Below are positions 1 to 9,200 of a stretch of DNA of 64,000 nucleotides, piece after piece; the stretch's first letter is position 1; every line of letters starts with the position of its first letter. The translations under genes were made by a program, and so were the position numbers. Source of the DNA: JBBARC01 sp040400005 (lineage in GTDB: Bacteria > Pseudomonadota > Alphaproteobacteria > Acetobacterales > Acetobacteraceae); NCBI GenBank assembly GCA_040400005.1, contig JBBARC010000001.1, forward strand, positions 206,090 through 270,089, read 5' to 3'. The notes under the pieces were generated by a model. It was not told the DNA's origin. It was given only the letters and a program-made list of their open reading frames with translations, and ran no database searches.

Positions 1-2006
1 GGTGTTTCCAAGATTTCAACGCTCACAACGGGCATGTCGATCATCCGCGGCAACGGGTACGACAAAAAGTTAGTCACCAGCGACTGCCCTTTGACAAACG
101 GCACGCGGCTCCACAGCGCCGCCCCCATGCCCTGCACAATGCCGCCTTCAATTTGTTGGGCGGCGGTATTCGGGTTAACCACCATACCGCAATCAACGAC
201 ACACCAAACATTAACAACGCTGATAATACCAACCGTTTCCGTGATCTCAACAATCGTTGCCGCCAAACTGCCAAAGCATTCAACATATGCCATACCACGG
301 GCGTGGCCGGCCGCGGGTGCGGCGGCCCACTGCGCAAGTTTTGCGGCTTTTGCTAGCACCCGCAACGCGCGCGCATTGCCCGCCAAAAGTTTCTGCCGGT
401 AGCTTAGCGGATCAACCCCGGCAGCCAACGCAATCTCGTCGATCGCAGATTCCACCGCAAAACTATTAATTGAAAAACCAACCGATCGCCAAAACCCCAC
501 CGGAATCGGCGCCGTATGGCGCACCCAATCAATCTGGCGAGCCCCTAATGCATAGGGCAGTGCGGCAGATCCTTCGGTCGCCTGCGTATCCAACTGGCCA
601 TCGGCGACATAACCGCGCTGAAACAAAATACTGGGTGAGACATTACGGTAGCCCCAGGCAGTCACCGCGCCGGTCGCATCAAGCCCTGCACTCACCTGGC
701 ACACCGCCATCGGGCGATACTGGTCGGCGGCCAGATCCTGTTCGCGTGGCCACATCAGTTTTACCGGTGCACCCACCGCCCGTGATGCCATCACCGCGAA
801 CGCGATAAAATCCTGCTCCAACTTGCGGCCCAGCCCACCGCCCATCAACACCGGATGCACCACCACCGCGGTAAGCGGCAAACCGGTGATGCTGGCGGCC
901 GTTGCTTGGGCAAATCCCGGCGCCTGGGTTGGCGCCCACAAGGTACATGCCGTTGCAGTGACGCTTGCCGTGCAACACGGCGGTTCGGCGGTGGCGTGCG
1001 CCAAGTACGGCAGGGTGTATTGGTAAATTTTCTTGATTTTCGCAGTAGCAAACGCTTTCTGATAATCTCCGGCGCATTCCGCAATCACCGGGGTGCCGGT
1101 TTTCAACAACCCGCGCGCCGCCGCCACAATGGCGCCACTGGAAAGCTCGGCGGTATTGGCAGGCAGGGTCCAGGTAATCTTTAGCTTGTTAACCGCCTGA
1201 ATAGCCGCCCACGTGGTTGCCGATTTGGTGTGATCCAACACCAGGGCAACACCGGTGCCCAAATTGACCACACTCGCCCCGGCAGGCGCCGCACCTATGC
1301 TGGCGACAGTGCCGCCAACAGTTGGGCACATCCGCACCGCGCCATAACACATGCCAGGCACCCGCACGTCCAACCCATACACTGCCCGCCCGGTCACTTT
1401 GCCCGGCAAATCAGGCCGCGAAACCGGTTTGCCGATCAGCGTTTTATGGGTTGCCGAATATAATGGCGGATTGACTGGCGGCACCAGCAAAGCTGCCGCG
1501 GCCGCAATACTACCGTAACTCACCGATTTACCGGTGCTGCCCGATACAACCGAACCGGCCTGCCCGATGCAATCGCTCACAGCCACGCCTAGCACCGCAG
1601 CACCCGCCGCAATCAGCATCTCGCGTGCAGTGGCACCGGCGGTCAGCAAAGCTTGATAATAGCCACGCACCGATGAACTGGCAGCCGTAATCTGCGCCCC
1701 CGACAACGGGTTGGCGAACGCCGCATCGGGTGGCGCCAGCACCGGATGCACCTGGTCCCATCTGCAGCGTAATTCTTCCGCAACAACCTGCGCCAGGCTA
1801 GACAGCACGCCCTGGCCCATTTCCTGCGACGGGATCGCAATCGTTACCGCCCCAGTGCTGGCAACCGTTATAAACGCGGTCAGCACCGCGCTGCTGGTAC
1901 TGGCCCGGCTGCTAGCCGGCACGCCGATACCCACAACCAAACCGCCGCCAATGGCCGCCCCGGTTTGCAGCAGGCCGCGCCGCGTCAGGCGTTCAGTTGC
2001 GGTCAT
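1..2006 (-). CDS. iorB: Isoquinoline 1-oxidoreductase-type molybdopterin subunit (beta), C-terminus beyond window
   Basis: Large molybdenum-hydroxylase subunit of the xanthine dehydrogenase/aldehyde oxidase family, expected to oxidise an N-heterocycle or aldehyde with its small iron-sulfur partner encoded just upstream. The minus-strand frame opens at ATG 2006 and stays open to the left edge, about 668 codons, so the C-terminus lies outside. A twin-arginine motif (TRRGLLQTG) near the N-terminus indicates Tat export, as known for periplasmic members. Family motifs are visible in order: GVDP-type cofactor region, MGGGLGRKLEQDF (usually GGGFGRR), WRSVGFSINSF and DCGMVVNPNTAAQQIEGG. The start follows the iorA stop by 2 bp, so the two are cotranscribed. 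Family assignment is firm; the substrate cannot be inferred. Confidence 0.88.
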   Translation of the reverse strand, partial: MTATERLTRRGLLQTGAAIGGGLVVGIGVPASSRASTSSAVLTAFITVASTGAVTIAIPSQEMGQGVLSSLAQVVAEELRCRWDQVHPVLAPPDAAFANPLSGAQITAASSSVRGYYQALLTAGATAREMLIAAGAAVLGVAVSDCIGQAGSVVSGSTGKSVSYGSIAAAAALLVPPVNPPLYSATHKTLIGKPVSRPDLPGKVTGRAVYGLDVRVPGMCYGAVRMCPTVGGTVASIGAAPAGASVVNLGTGVALVLDHTKSATTWAAIQAVNKLKITWTLPANTAELSSGAIVAAARGLLKTGTPVIAECAGDYQKAFATAKIKKIYQYTLPYLAHATAEPPCCTASVTATACTLWAPTQAPGFAQATAASITGLPLTAVVVHPVLMGGGLGRKLEQDFIAFAVMASRAVGAPVKLMWPREQDLAADQYRPMAVCQVSAGLDATGAVTAWGYRNVSPSILFQRGYVADGQLDTQATEGSAALPYALGARQIDWVRHTAPIPVGFWRSVGFSINSFAVESAIDEIALAAGVDPLSYRQKLLAGNARALRVLAKAAKLAQWAAAPAAGHARGMAYVECFGSLAATIVEITETVGIISVVNVWCVVDCGMVVNPNTAAQQIEGGIVQGMGAALWSRVPFVKGQSLVTNFLSYPLPRMIDMPVVSVEILET

Positions 2007-2008
2007 GC

Positions 2009-2458
2009 CTACCCTCCTGCGGCGGTATGAATGGCCGCGCGAATGCGGCTATAAGTGCCACAAAAACAGATATTCACCACGTCGCTGGTAATCTGCCCAT
2101 CGGTCGGAACCGCACCGTTGGCAATAAGTTGGGTCGCCGCCATAATCTGGCCGGGCTGGCACCAGCCGCACTGCGGCACCTGGTGAGCAATCCAAGCTTT
2201 TTGCAGCGGATGCGACCCATCGGGCGACAACCCTTCAATCGTGGTAATCGCGGATGATCCCACATCGCTCACTGGCCGCTGGCACGCCAGTTCCAGCTTG
2301 CCATCCAGCAAAATCATGCAGGCACCGCACACACCAATGCCACAGCTGTATTTGGTGCCAGTCAGGCCGAGCGTATCGCGCAACACCCACAGCAAGGGCG
2401 TATTGAGATCGACGTTCACCGTATAGGATTTTCCGTTAACGCTAAGCTGCGTCATCAC
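2009..2458 (-). CDS. iorA: Isoquinoline 1-oxidoreductase-type [2Fe-2S] subunit (alpha)
   Basis: Small iron-sulfur subunit (149 aa) that passes electrons from the molybdopterin subunit. The N-terminal plant-ferredoxin-like domain carries the cluster motif CGIGVCGACMILLDG and a downstream Cys (LACQRP). The C-terminal four-helix domain carries the second cluster motif QCGWCQPGQI and NICFCGTYSRIR, in which the residue between the last two cysteines is Phe where Arg is usual. Length is normal for the family. It precedes iorB by 2 bp on the same strand. There is no signal peptide, which fits export in complex with the Tat-carrying large subunit. The function is well supported; the physiological substrate is unknown. 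Confidence 0.9.
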   Translation of the reverse strand: MMTQLSVNGKSYTVNVDLNTPLLWVLRDTLGLTGTKYSCGIGVCGACMILLDGKLELACQRPVSDVGSSAITTIEGLSPDGSHPLQKAWIAHQVPQCGWCQPGQIMAATQLIANGAVPTDGQITSDVVNICFCGTYSRIRAAIHTAAGG

Positions 2459-2547
2459 CCTCGCCCCGCACCCGAACTCTGCACAACCTATACGCGAAAA
2501 ATCCCGTCGCCCATTGCCAGAACCGGCAAGTCACGGCGACGTGACAT

Positions 2548-2580
2548 AAAAAAAGCCGCCCCCGTTACCAGGGGCGGCTA
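2548..2580 (-). terminator. Rho-independent terminator of the cold-shock gene
   Basis: On the minus strand an 8-bp GC-rich stem (GCCGCCCC / GGGGCGGC with a TGGTAACG-type loop) is followed directly by seven T. It lies 26 bp past the cold-shock gene stop. This is the clearest intrinsic terminator in the window. Confidence 0.85.
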
Positions 2581-2606
2581 ATCTGTCGCAATCTTGGGCT
2601 GATCGA

Positions 2607-3422
2607 TCAGGCGATGCGGATAGACGCAGCCTCTGGGCCTTTCTGGCCTTGCGCGATCTGAATAGACACGCGCTGGCCTTCGGCAAGCTCGGTCAAACCA
2701 GCACGGCGCAGAGCGGAGGCATGCACGAACACGTCCTTGCCGCCATCTTCGGGTGCCACAAAGCCAAAACCCTTGGCCGTGTTGTACCATTTAACCGTGC
2801 CGTTCTGTTCTGGGCCCGATGCCACTGGTGCATCAAAACCACCACGGCGCGGGGCGGCACCAAAGCCACCACGATCACCACCACGATCACTGGCGCCAAA
2901 ACCGCCACGATCACCGCCGTAGCCGCCACGATCCCCGCCATATCCACCGCGATCGCCACCACGATCATTGCCACCGAAACCGCCACGATCTGGCCGATCA
3001 CCAAAGCCACCGGCGCGCGGCGCGCGTGGCGGGGCTGCGCCTGCTGCCGGCGCTTCGCTGGCAGTGCTTTCATCAACTTCGGTCACTTCGGTCACCTGCG
3101 GGCCTTTCTGGCCCTGGCCGACGCGCACTTTTAAGGTGGCACCGGGGCTAACCGCGGTCGCACCAGACCGCACCAGCACGCTTGCGTGCAAAAACACGTC
3201 GCCGCCGCCTTCGCTGAGCTCAACAAAACCGAAACCTTTTTCGGCATTGAACCACTTCACCACTGCCGTCGATTCCGGGCCAGTGGCGGGGGCCATTGGC
3301 ATTGCCGGGCGGCGGGGTGCGAAGGAAGGGGTGGGGGCAGGGTCGGGGAAGGCGGGGAAATCGTCAAAACCACGATCTTTACGGCGCCCGTTAGTCCGCT
3401 GCCAGTTGTCCGTCTTGGCCAT
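2607..3422 (-). CDS. Double cold-shock-domain protein with RGG-rich linker
   Basis: A 271-aa nucleic-acid-binding protein, probably an RNA chaperone. Two cold-shock domains are separated by a low-complexity linker. The first (around residues 52-115) has VVKWFNAEKGFGFV and DVFLHAS (RNP1/RNP2). The second (around 207-271) has TVKWYNTAKGFGFV and DVFVHAS. The linker holds about ten Gly/Arg/Asp units of the type GGDRGGYGG, similar in composition to eukaryotic RGG boxes. Double-CSD proteins are known in alphaproteobacteria; the RGG-rich linker is the distinguishing part. It ends in a strong terminator and has a candidate promoter about 100 bp upstream. It is probably monocistronic. The role is inferred from the domains. 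Confidence 0.9.
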   Translation of the reverse strand: MAKTDNWQRTNGRRKDRGFDDFPAFPDPAPTPSFAPRRPAMPMAPATGPESTAVVKWFNAEKGFGFVELSEGGGDVFLHASVLVRSGATAVSPGATLKVRVGQGQKGPQVTEVTEVDESTASEAPAAGAAPPRAPRAGGFGDRPDRGGFGGNDRGGDRGGYGGDRGGYGGDRGGFGASDRGGDRGGFGAAPRRGGFDAPVASGPEQNGTVKWYNTAKGFGFVAPEDGGKDVFVHASALRRAGLTELAEGQRVSIQIAQGQKGPEAASIRIA

Positions 3423-3517
3423 ACGTCTGATTGTCCGAAACTTAAGTGTTTAAACAAATGCGGTAAACTGACCGTGCAGGCATGCACAACCAGGGCTACA
3501 CCTGTTGAGGGACCCCG

Positions 3518-3545
3518 ATCATACACTTCCTGTGGCGCAATTAAA
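3518..3545 (-). promoter_or_regulatory. Candidate sigma-70-like promoter for the double CSD gene
   Basis: On the minus strand TTTAAT and TATGAT are separated by 16 bp. The -10 matches the consensus in five of six positions and the -35 is weak. It would give a leader of about 90 nt. This rests on pattern only. Confidence 0.3.
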
Positions 3546-3729
3546 CCCCTGGATTGCGACTCCGGGGGCAGAAGTTACGATCAAAAGAGAGAACCGGGCC
3601 ACAAAAGCCACACAAACACCGCGAAAATCGCAGATGCCCAGCTATGGTCACGGCATTGTCACACATCTTAGGCAAAGCCTAGCACCACCGCACTCGTCCA
3701 CCGCACGCTGTCGCGCCGACAACGACTGA

Positions 3730-3761
3730 CCCAAACCGGCCCAAAACCGGCCCAAAACCGG
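3730..3761. repeat. Three-copy 10-11 bp tandem repeat
   Basis: Three consecutive copies of CCC(A)AAACCGG lie immediately downstream of the egtD stop. The last egtD codons and the following bases also form a small inverted repeat (GCCGGC flanking the stop), so the region may help end egtD transcription. No known element is recognised. Confidence 0.6.
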
Positions 3762-3773
3762 AAAAGTGCCGGC

Positions 3774-4748
3774 TTATGCCGGCCGCAATACCTGCAGCGA
3801 AAACCACGCCTGCGGATCGGTGATCACCCGCTCAACCCGCCAGCCCCCAGCAGCGGCTATCGCCGCAAAGCTTACCATAGTGTGCTTATAGCTGTTTTCC
3901 GTATGGATTGTCTCACCGTCGGCAAAGCTAATTGTCACCCCCGCCACATGCACGCGCTGCGCACAGCGGCTTTCGAGATGCATCTCGATCCGCCCCAACG
4001 CCGCATTCCAAACCGCGCGATGGGCAAAACGGGCGATATCGAAATCAGCCCCGGCCTCGCGATTAAGCCTTACCAAGACATTGCGGTTAAACGCCGCGGT
4101 CACCCCAGCCGCATCGTCGTAGGCAGGCCGCAGCACGGCCGGGTCCTTGGCCAGATCAACCCCCACGATAAACGCCGCATCCCGCCCCAGGCTGCGCCGC
4201 ACATTGGTCAAAAACTGCACTGCGGACGCAGGATCTAGATTGCCGATAGTAGAACCCGGGAAAAAACCTAAGGCAGGCAACCCAGCGGCTCCATGCGGCA
4301 GCGAGAACGGTGCCAGAAAATCGGCAACCACGGGCATTACCCGCAAATCTGGCCGCACATTTTCTAATCGCGCGGTAAGGTCCACCAGGGCGTCCGCCGC
4401 CACATCCACAGGCACATAGGCAGCAATCCGGCCCATGCTTGCCGCGAACAAAAACTCCGCCTTGCCCTCGTCACTGGCGCCATACTCAACCAGCACCGAC
4501 CCCGGCGCACACAGTGCCTGCATCAACGGCACTGCATGAGTAGCCAACACGGCGCGCTCGATGCGGGTCAGATAATATTCGGGCAGCCGGGTAATCTCGG
4601 CGAACAACCGCACCCCTTCGGCATCATAAAAAAGTTTTGGCGGCAGCGTTTTGCGCGCGGCGGTCAAACCGGCGAGGGCATCGCCGGCAATATCGCTCAA
4701 AGCGTCCGCCAAACCGGCATCGTGTGAAAACCCAGGCTGATCGAGCAT
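3774..4748 (-). CDS. egtD: L-histidine N-alpha-methyltransferase
   Basis: SAM-dependent methyltransferase (324 aa) that trimethylates histidine to hercynine, the first step of ergothioneine synthesis. The N-terminus has the family pattern PPKLFYDAEGVRLFAEITRLPEYYLTR (read in two parts: PPKLFYD and ITRLPEYYLTR). The SAM region includes VEYGASDEGKAEFLF, and FFPGSTIGN follows. The start at 4748 lies 2 bp after the egtB stop and gives the usual family length. An ATG 42 bp further upstream would overlap egtB and add residues that do not look like EgtD. It is translationally linked to egtB. EgtC and EgtE are not present nearby, which is common in Proteobacteria. Confidence 0.93.
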   Translation of the reverse strand: MLDQPGFSHDAGLADALSDIAGDALAGLTAARKTLPPKLFYDAEGVRLFAEITRLPEYYLTRIERAVLATHAVPLMQALCAPGSVLVEYGASDEGKAEFLFAASMGRIAAYVPVDVAADALVDLTARLENVRPDLRVMPVVADFLAPFSLPHGAAGLPALGFFPGSTIGNLDPASAVQFLTNVRRSLGRDAAFIVGVDLAKDPAVLRPAYDDAAGVTAAFNRNVLVRLNREAGADFDIARFAHRAVWNAALGRIEMHLESRCAQRVHVAGVTISFADGETIHTENSYKHTMVSFAAIAAAGGWRVERVITDPQAWFSLQVLRPA

Positions 4749-4750
4749 GC

Positions 4751-5941
4751 TCAAATATTCCGTGCCAGGCGCAGCCCAGCAAACTGCCACCGCGTCGCGG
4801 GGGGGAAGAAATTACGATAAGTTCGGCGCGCATGGCCATCCGGCGTGGCACAGGAACCGCCGCGCAACACCATCTGATTGATCATAAATTTGCCATTGTA
4901 TTCGCCCACCGCGCCAGCCGCTGGGGCAAATCCGGGATAGGGCAAATAGGCACTGGCGGTCCACTGCCACACCGCGTTGGCAAGGCCATACAACTCACCC
5001 ACGTCCGGATCTGCGCACGCAAACTCAAATTCCGCCTCGGTCGGCAGCCGCGCACCGGCCCAACGGGCAAAGGCATCGGCTTCGTACCAACTCATGTGGC
5101 GCACAGGCGCTGCAGGGTCGCGCATCACAAACCCTGCCAAACTCATCTCCATGCCATCATCTTCCCAGTATATCGGTGCGCGCCACCCTTTCGCCTGCAC
5201 CTCGGCAAACCCATCCGCCATCCACAGCGCGGGGTTGGCATAGCCGCCGTCGTCGATGAAATCGGTAAAATCGCGATTGCGCACCGGGCAATCGGCGATC
5301 TCAAACGGCGCCAGATAAACCTGGTGGCGGGGCGTTTCATTGTCGAAGGCAAAACCGCCCGCCATATCATGGCCGATCGTGACCAACCCGCCGGCGCAGC
5401 GCCGGTACTGGGTTTGCCCCGGCAATGCGTTGGGTGCCAGCCCCCCAGGCACCGCCACCGGCAACATCGGATTTTGCGCGAAACCATGCAAAATATCGGT
5501 CCAAATCAGTTCCTGGTGCTGCTGCTCGTGCTGCAATCCCAGCACCACCAGGGCACGCGTGTCGGCGGCCGCCTGTGGCAGAAATTTTAGCATCGCAGCA
5601 TCGACATACGCCCGGTAGGCCGTAATCCGCTCGGTGCCTGGGCGGCTCAACAAGCCGCGGGCGGCGCGGGAATGGCGCGGCCCAACTGCCTCGTAATACG
5701 AATTAAACAGGTACCCGAAGGCCGGATCGAACGCCTGATAGTCCGGGCAGGCGGCCAGCAATACAAAGGTCTCAAAAAACCAGGTCGTGTGTGCCCGATG
5801 CCATTTTACCGGGCTGGCATCGGGCATAGATTGCAGCCCCTGATCCTCGGCACTGAGCGGCGCCGCGCGGGCTTCGGTTTCCGCTCGCACCACACAATAA
5901 TGATGTGCAAGCGACGCGGCACCCAGATCCATTTGGTCCAT
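4751..5941 (-). CDS. egtB: Ergothioneine biosynthesis sulfoxide synthase
   Basis: Non-heme iron enzyme (396 aa) that joins hercynine to a thiol (cysteine or gamma-glutamylcysteine) with oxygen. The N-terminal DinB-like half carries WHRAHTTWFFE and the iron-ligand segment LQHEQQHQELIWTD. The C-terminal half is a formylglycine-generating/C-type-lectin fold with FEIADCPVRNRDF, RLPTEAEFEFA, GNxxxW-like NAVWQWTAS and VLRGGSCATP. Length and domain order match the family. It is first in an operon with egtD. Its promoter must lie in the roughly 280-bp region shared with the giant divergent gene. Confidence 0.93.
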   Translation of the reverse strand: MDQMDLGAASLAHHYCVVRAETEARAAPLSAEDQGLQSMPDASPVKWHRAHTTWFFETFVLLAACPDYQAFDPAFGYLFNSYYEAVGPRHSRAARGLLSRPGTERITAYRAYVDAAMLKFLPQAAADTRALVVLGLQHEQQHQELIWTDILHGFAQNPMLPVAVPGGLAPNALPGQTQYRRCAGGLVTIGHDMAGGFAFDNETPRHQVYLAPFEIADCPVRNRDFTDFIDDGGYANPALWMADGFAEVQAKGWRAPIYWEDDGMEMSLAGFVMRDPAAPVRHMSWYEADAFARWAGARLPTEAEFEFACADPDVGELYGLANAVWQWTASAYLPYPGFAPAAGAVGEYNGKFMINQMVLRGGSCATPDGHARRTYRNFFPPATRWQFAGLRLARNI

Positions 5942-6225
5942 ACCTGCCCCTCGCCGGCCTGCCCATGGTCCTGAGCTGCCAAAATTTTCTCAACCCCTTA
6001 GATGGGACGCGATGCCGCCACGGCAAGCGATACCTTTTTTCAACCGGCCCACACAGCCTGCTCGGGCGCCTCTCCCGCGCCGTAAACCCTTCGCCGGCAG
6101 CCAACCGCTTGTTACCACCAACGCACGCAACAGATTATATTCCACTTGCGCATCAACAAACTTTGGGCATATTAACCATTGCGCAACCAAAATTTCGTCT
6201 CCTGCGACAAAGCACGGATGGCGAG

Positions 6226-9200
6226 ATGGCTCAGCATATTTATCAATGGCTTGCGATCGATGGTGGCACATGGTCCCTGGCAGCAAACTGGAGCGACATA
6301 ACCGCAACCCCACTGCCGGCCGCAACCCCGCCAGGGGCTGCGGACAGCATCGTGGTGCGCGGGGCAACAGCGACGGCGATCACCACACTCAGCGGTGGCG
6401 GCACTGCGGCTGTCGCGGATTTCGCCGGCAACACCAAATTGGCCGGTAATTTCGCTTTTTCCACCCTCGCCCTAGGCGCCGCCGACGCCGGTGGCCTGTT
6501 AAGCATTGCGGCCGGATCAGGACTTGCCACCGCCAACACAACAGTCGGATCGGGCAGCTTAATCGCCGCGGGCGGCCGATTTTCCTGCACCGGCAGTTTA
6601 ATTTTGGGCGCCGGCCAAAGCGGCATCGGGTCCAGCCGCGCCAATCTCGGCGCAAGCCAGGGCGGCATGGTCGCGGTTGCGCAGCTTTTCATGGCGGCAA
6701 GTGGTGCCGGGATCACCGTCGATGCGACGTCAACCGTCGAAATCGGTACTCTCGGCACAGCGCAATCCGGCACACTCACCATCGATCCGGGTGCCACCTT
6801 AGGCGGCCAGGGCCAAGCGCAGGCTTATGGGCCGATCACCAACAACGGTACCATTCTGGCCAGCGGCGGTACTTTAATGCTGGGCGCACTCAACGGCCAG
6901 GGCGCGCTCGCGATCGCCGGCAATTCTGTGCTTATTTTGAATGGGCGCACCGGGGCGGCCCAAACGGTCACCTTTCTCGGCACCAACGCAACCCTTGCCA
7001 TGAGCGCTGAAATTAACGCCCCCAGCGGCGCCATCAGCGGTTTTGGCGTGGGCGATGCGATCGACATGCTGGCAAGCCCCATCACTGGCGCGCGCTACGC
7101 CCCCGGCACCGCCGGCAACGGCACATTAACCCTCACCTATGGTGGCCAGGTTGCCGCTAAATTCACGCTGGCCGGGGATTATTCCGGCTATATTTTTGTC
7201 ACCGCCAGCGACGGCGCCGGCGGCACCGTTATCACAACGGCACTTGCCGGCGGCGGCGGCGGCGGGGTCAGCCCTGGCACGCCAACCCCCGATGTTTATG
7301 CCTGGAACGCCAGCCGCGGCGGCGCCTGGAACAGCGCCCTCAATTGGGCAGACCTCACCACCAATGCCACGCCGGCCGCGGTTGCACCCGGAAGACTTAA
7401 CCAGGTCACCATCGCCGGGGGGGCTAGCGATGCGTTCGCGGTGGTCACCGGTCCTGGGCGTGCGGACCACCTCACTATCACCGGTGCCATCGCCACAACC
7501 GGAACTGTTAGTGTCAACACCTTAACCATCGGCGCCACCAGCGGTGGATTTGATACCGGGGTGGCCGGCACACTGGATATCCTCACCGGGTCGGCATTAA
7601 GCGCAACAACCGGCCTTATTGCCTCCGGCGCCATTGCCGTATTGGGTAACAGCGCGTCACTTGCCCTAGCGGCAACGCTAACTCTGGGCGGTGGCGCCAG
7701 CGGCATTGGCCTGCCCCGCGCATCGCTCAGCGCTGGCGAAGGCGCCATCATCACCGTGGCCGGCCTAACCTTGGGCGGTGGTGCCGGCGATAGTGTCACC
7801 ACCGATCCGGTCAGCGTCATCGAAATCGGTACCGCAGGTGGCGCCGCCCTAGGCGCCATCACCATCGATGCCGGCGCGCAATTAATCGGCAACGGCGTGG
7901 TTAATCCCTTCGGCAGGGTGGTAAACAACGGCACGATCACCGCAAGCGGCGGTGTGCTGGCCATTGGCGCCACCACCGGCACCGGCACGCTGGTCATCGC
8001 CAATAACGCAACGCTTGCGCTGTACGCCAAAACCGCGCTGCCGATCAGCTTCAGCGGCACCGCAACAACGCTGGAACTCACCAGCGAACTGTATGCGCCG
8101 TCAGGCACGCTGAGCGGATTCGTCCCCGGCGATACCATAGATTTCGCACATGATCCGATCAGTGCCGCCAATTTCACCACCAGCCCGGCCGGTGGCACAT
8201 TAACACTCAGCTATAACGGCCAAACCATCGCCAAGTTTCTTCTCGCCGGCAGCTTCGCCAACGAGCGATTCTATCTTCTGCCTGATGCCACCGGTGGCAC
8301 CGTGGTGGCGCTGGCGACAACCGCATCGGGCGGTGGCACCACAACACAAGGCAATACCGACCTGCTCGCCTGGGCCAACCCAGTGAGCGGCGGCTGGTCA
8401 AGACCCGCAAACTGGACCGACCTGACCACCGGCAAAGCCGCAATCGCGCCACCTGGCAGCCAAAACGCGGTGCAAATCACTGGCGCCAGCGGCGCCGCCA
8501 TCACCACGATCGGCGGACCGGCGGCAGCCGCGAGCCTATCGCTTGCCGGTAACATCGCCTTAAGCGGCACAGTCTCGGTGGGCAATCTTAGCATCGGCTT
8601 GGTATCAGCCAGTGCGTGGGTCAGCCTCGCCCCCGCCACCACCTGTGCTGCCGGCACCGCAAACCTTACCAATGGCGCCCTGGTCATTGGCACCACCACC
8701 GCCTTCAGCACATCAGGCAACCTTATCATGGGGAGCGGCGCGTTTGGCGTTGGCACCGCCAGCGCGACACTCACCGCGCTCAACCATGGTTTTGTTCAAC
8801 TCGCGGGCCTGCAACTCGGCGGTGGGCAGTTTGGCGGTGCCAGCGGCAGCAGCGTCAGTACTGATGGCAGCGGCACCATCGAAATCGGCAGCACTGGCGG
8901 CGCGCAGGGCGGCGCCATCACAATTGATGCCGGTCTAACCGCCAGTGGCAACGGTGCCCTGAATATTGGCGGCGCAGTAATCAACAACGGCACGCTCGCC
9001 GCAGACGGTGGCACATTAACGCTAGGGGCGGTTAGCGGCGCTGGCACGCTCAGTATCGGCGCCGACGCCACCCTGCAGCTGACCACACTTGAAACCTGCG
9101 TGATCGATTTCGCAGCCCCTGGCGGCGCGCTTATCCTACCCAGCACAAGCGTGTTGCCCACAGGCGTAATCACCGATTTTGCCCAGGGCGATATGATTTA

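Larger units (their letters stand above)
3423..3773. other. 351-bp intergenic region upstream of the cold-shock gene
   Basis: No credible gene is seen here. The part next to the cold-shock gene holds a candidate minus-strand promoter (3518-3545) and a leader of roughly 90 nt, as is common for cold-shock mRNAs. The far end holds a short CCCAAAACCGG tandem repeat downstream of egtD. Confidence 0.6.

Noticed and set aside
1..2006. Possible frameshifts in the molybdopterin subunit
   Set aside because: Reading the minus strand by hand from ATG 2006, the frame stays open to the edge with family motifs in order, so the gene is intact as far as visible.
3505..3729. A 74-codon plus-strand frame upstream of the cold-shock gene
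   Set aside because: No ribosome site or recognisable motif, and it crosses the likely promoter and leader of the minus-strand cold-shock gene.
4637..5590. A 317-codon plus-strand frame across egtD/egtB
   Set aside because: It is antisense to two well-supported ergothioneine genes and has no recognisable motif.
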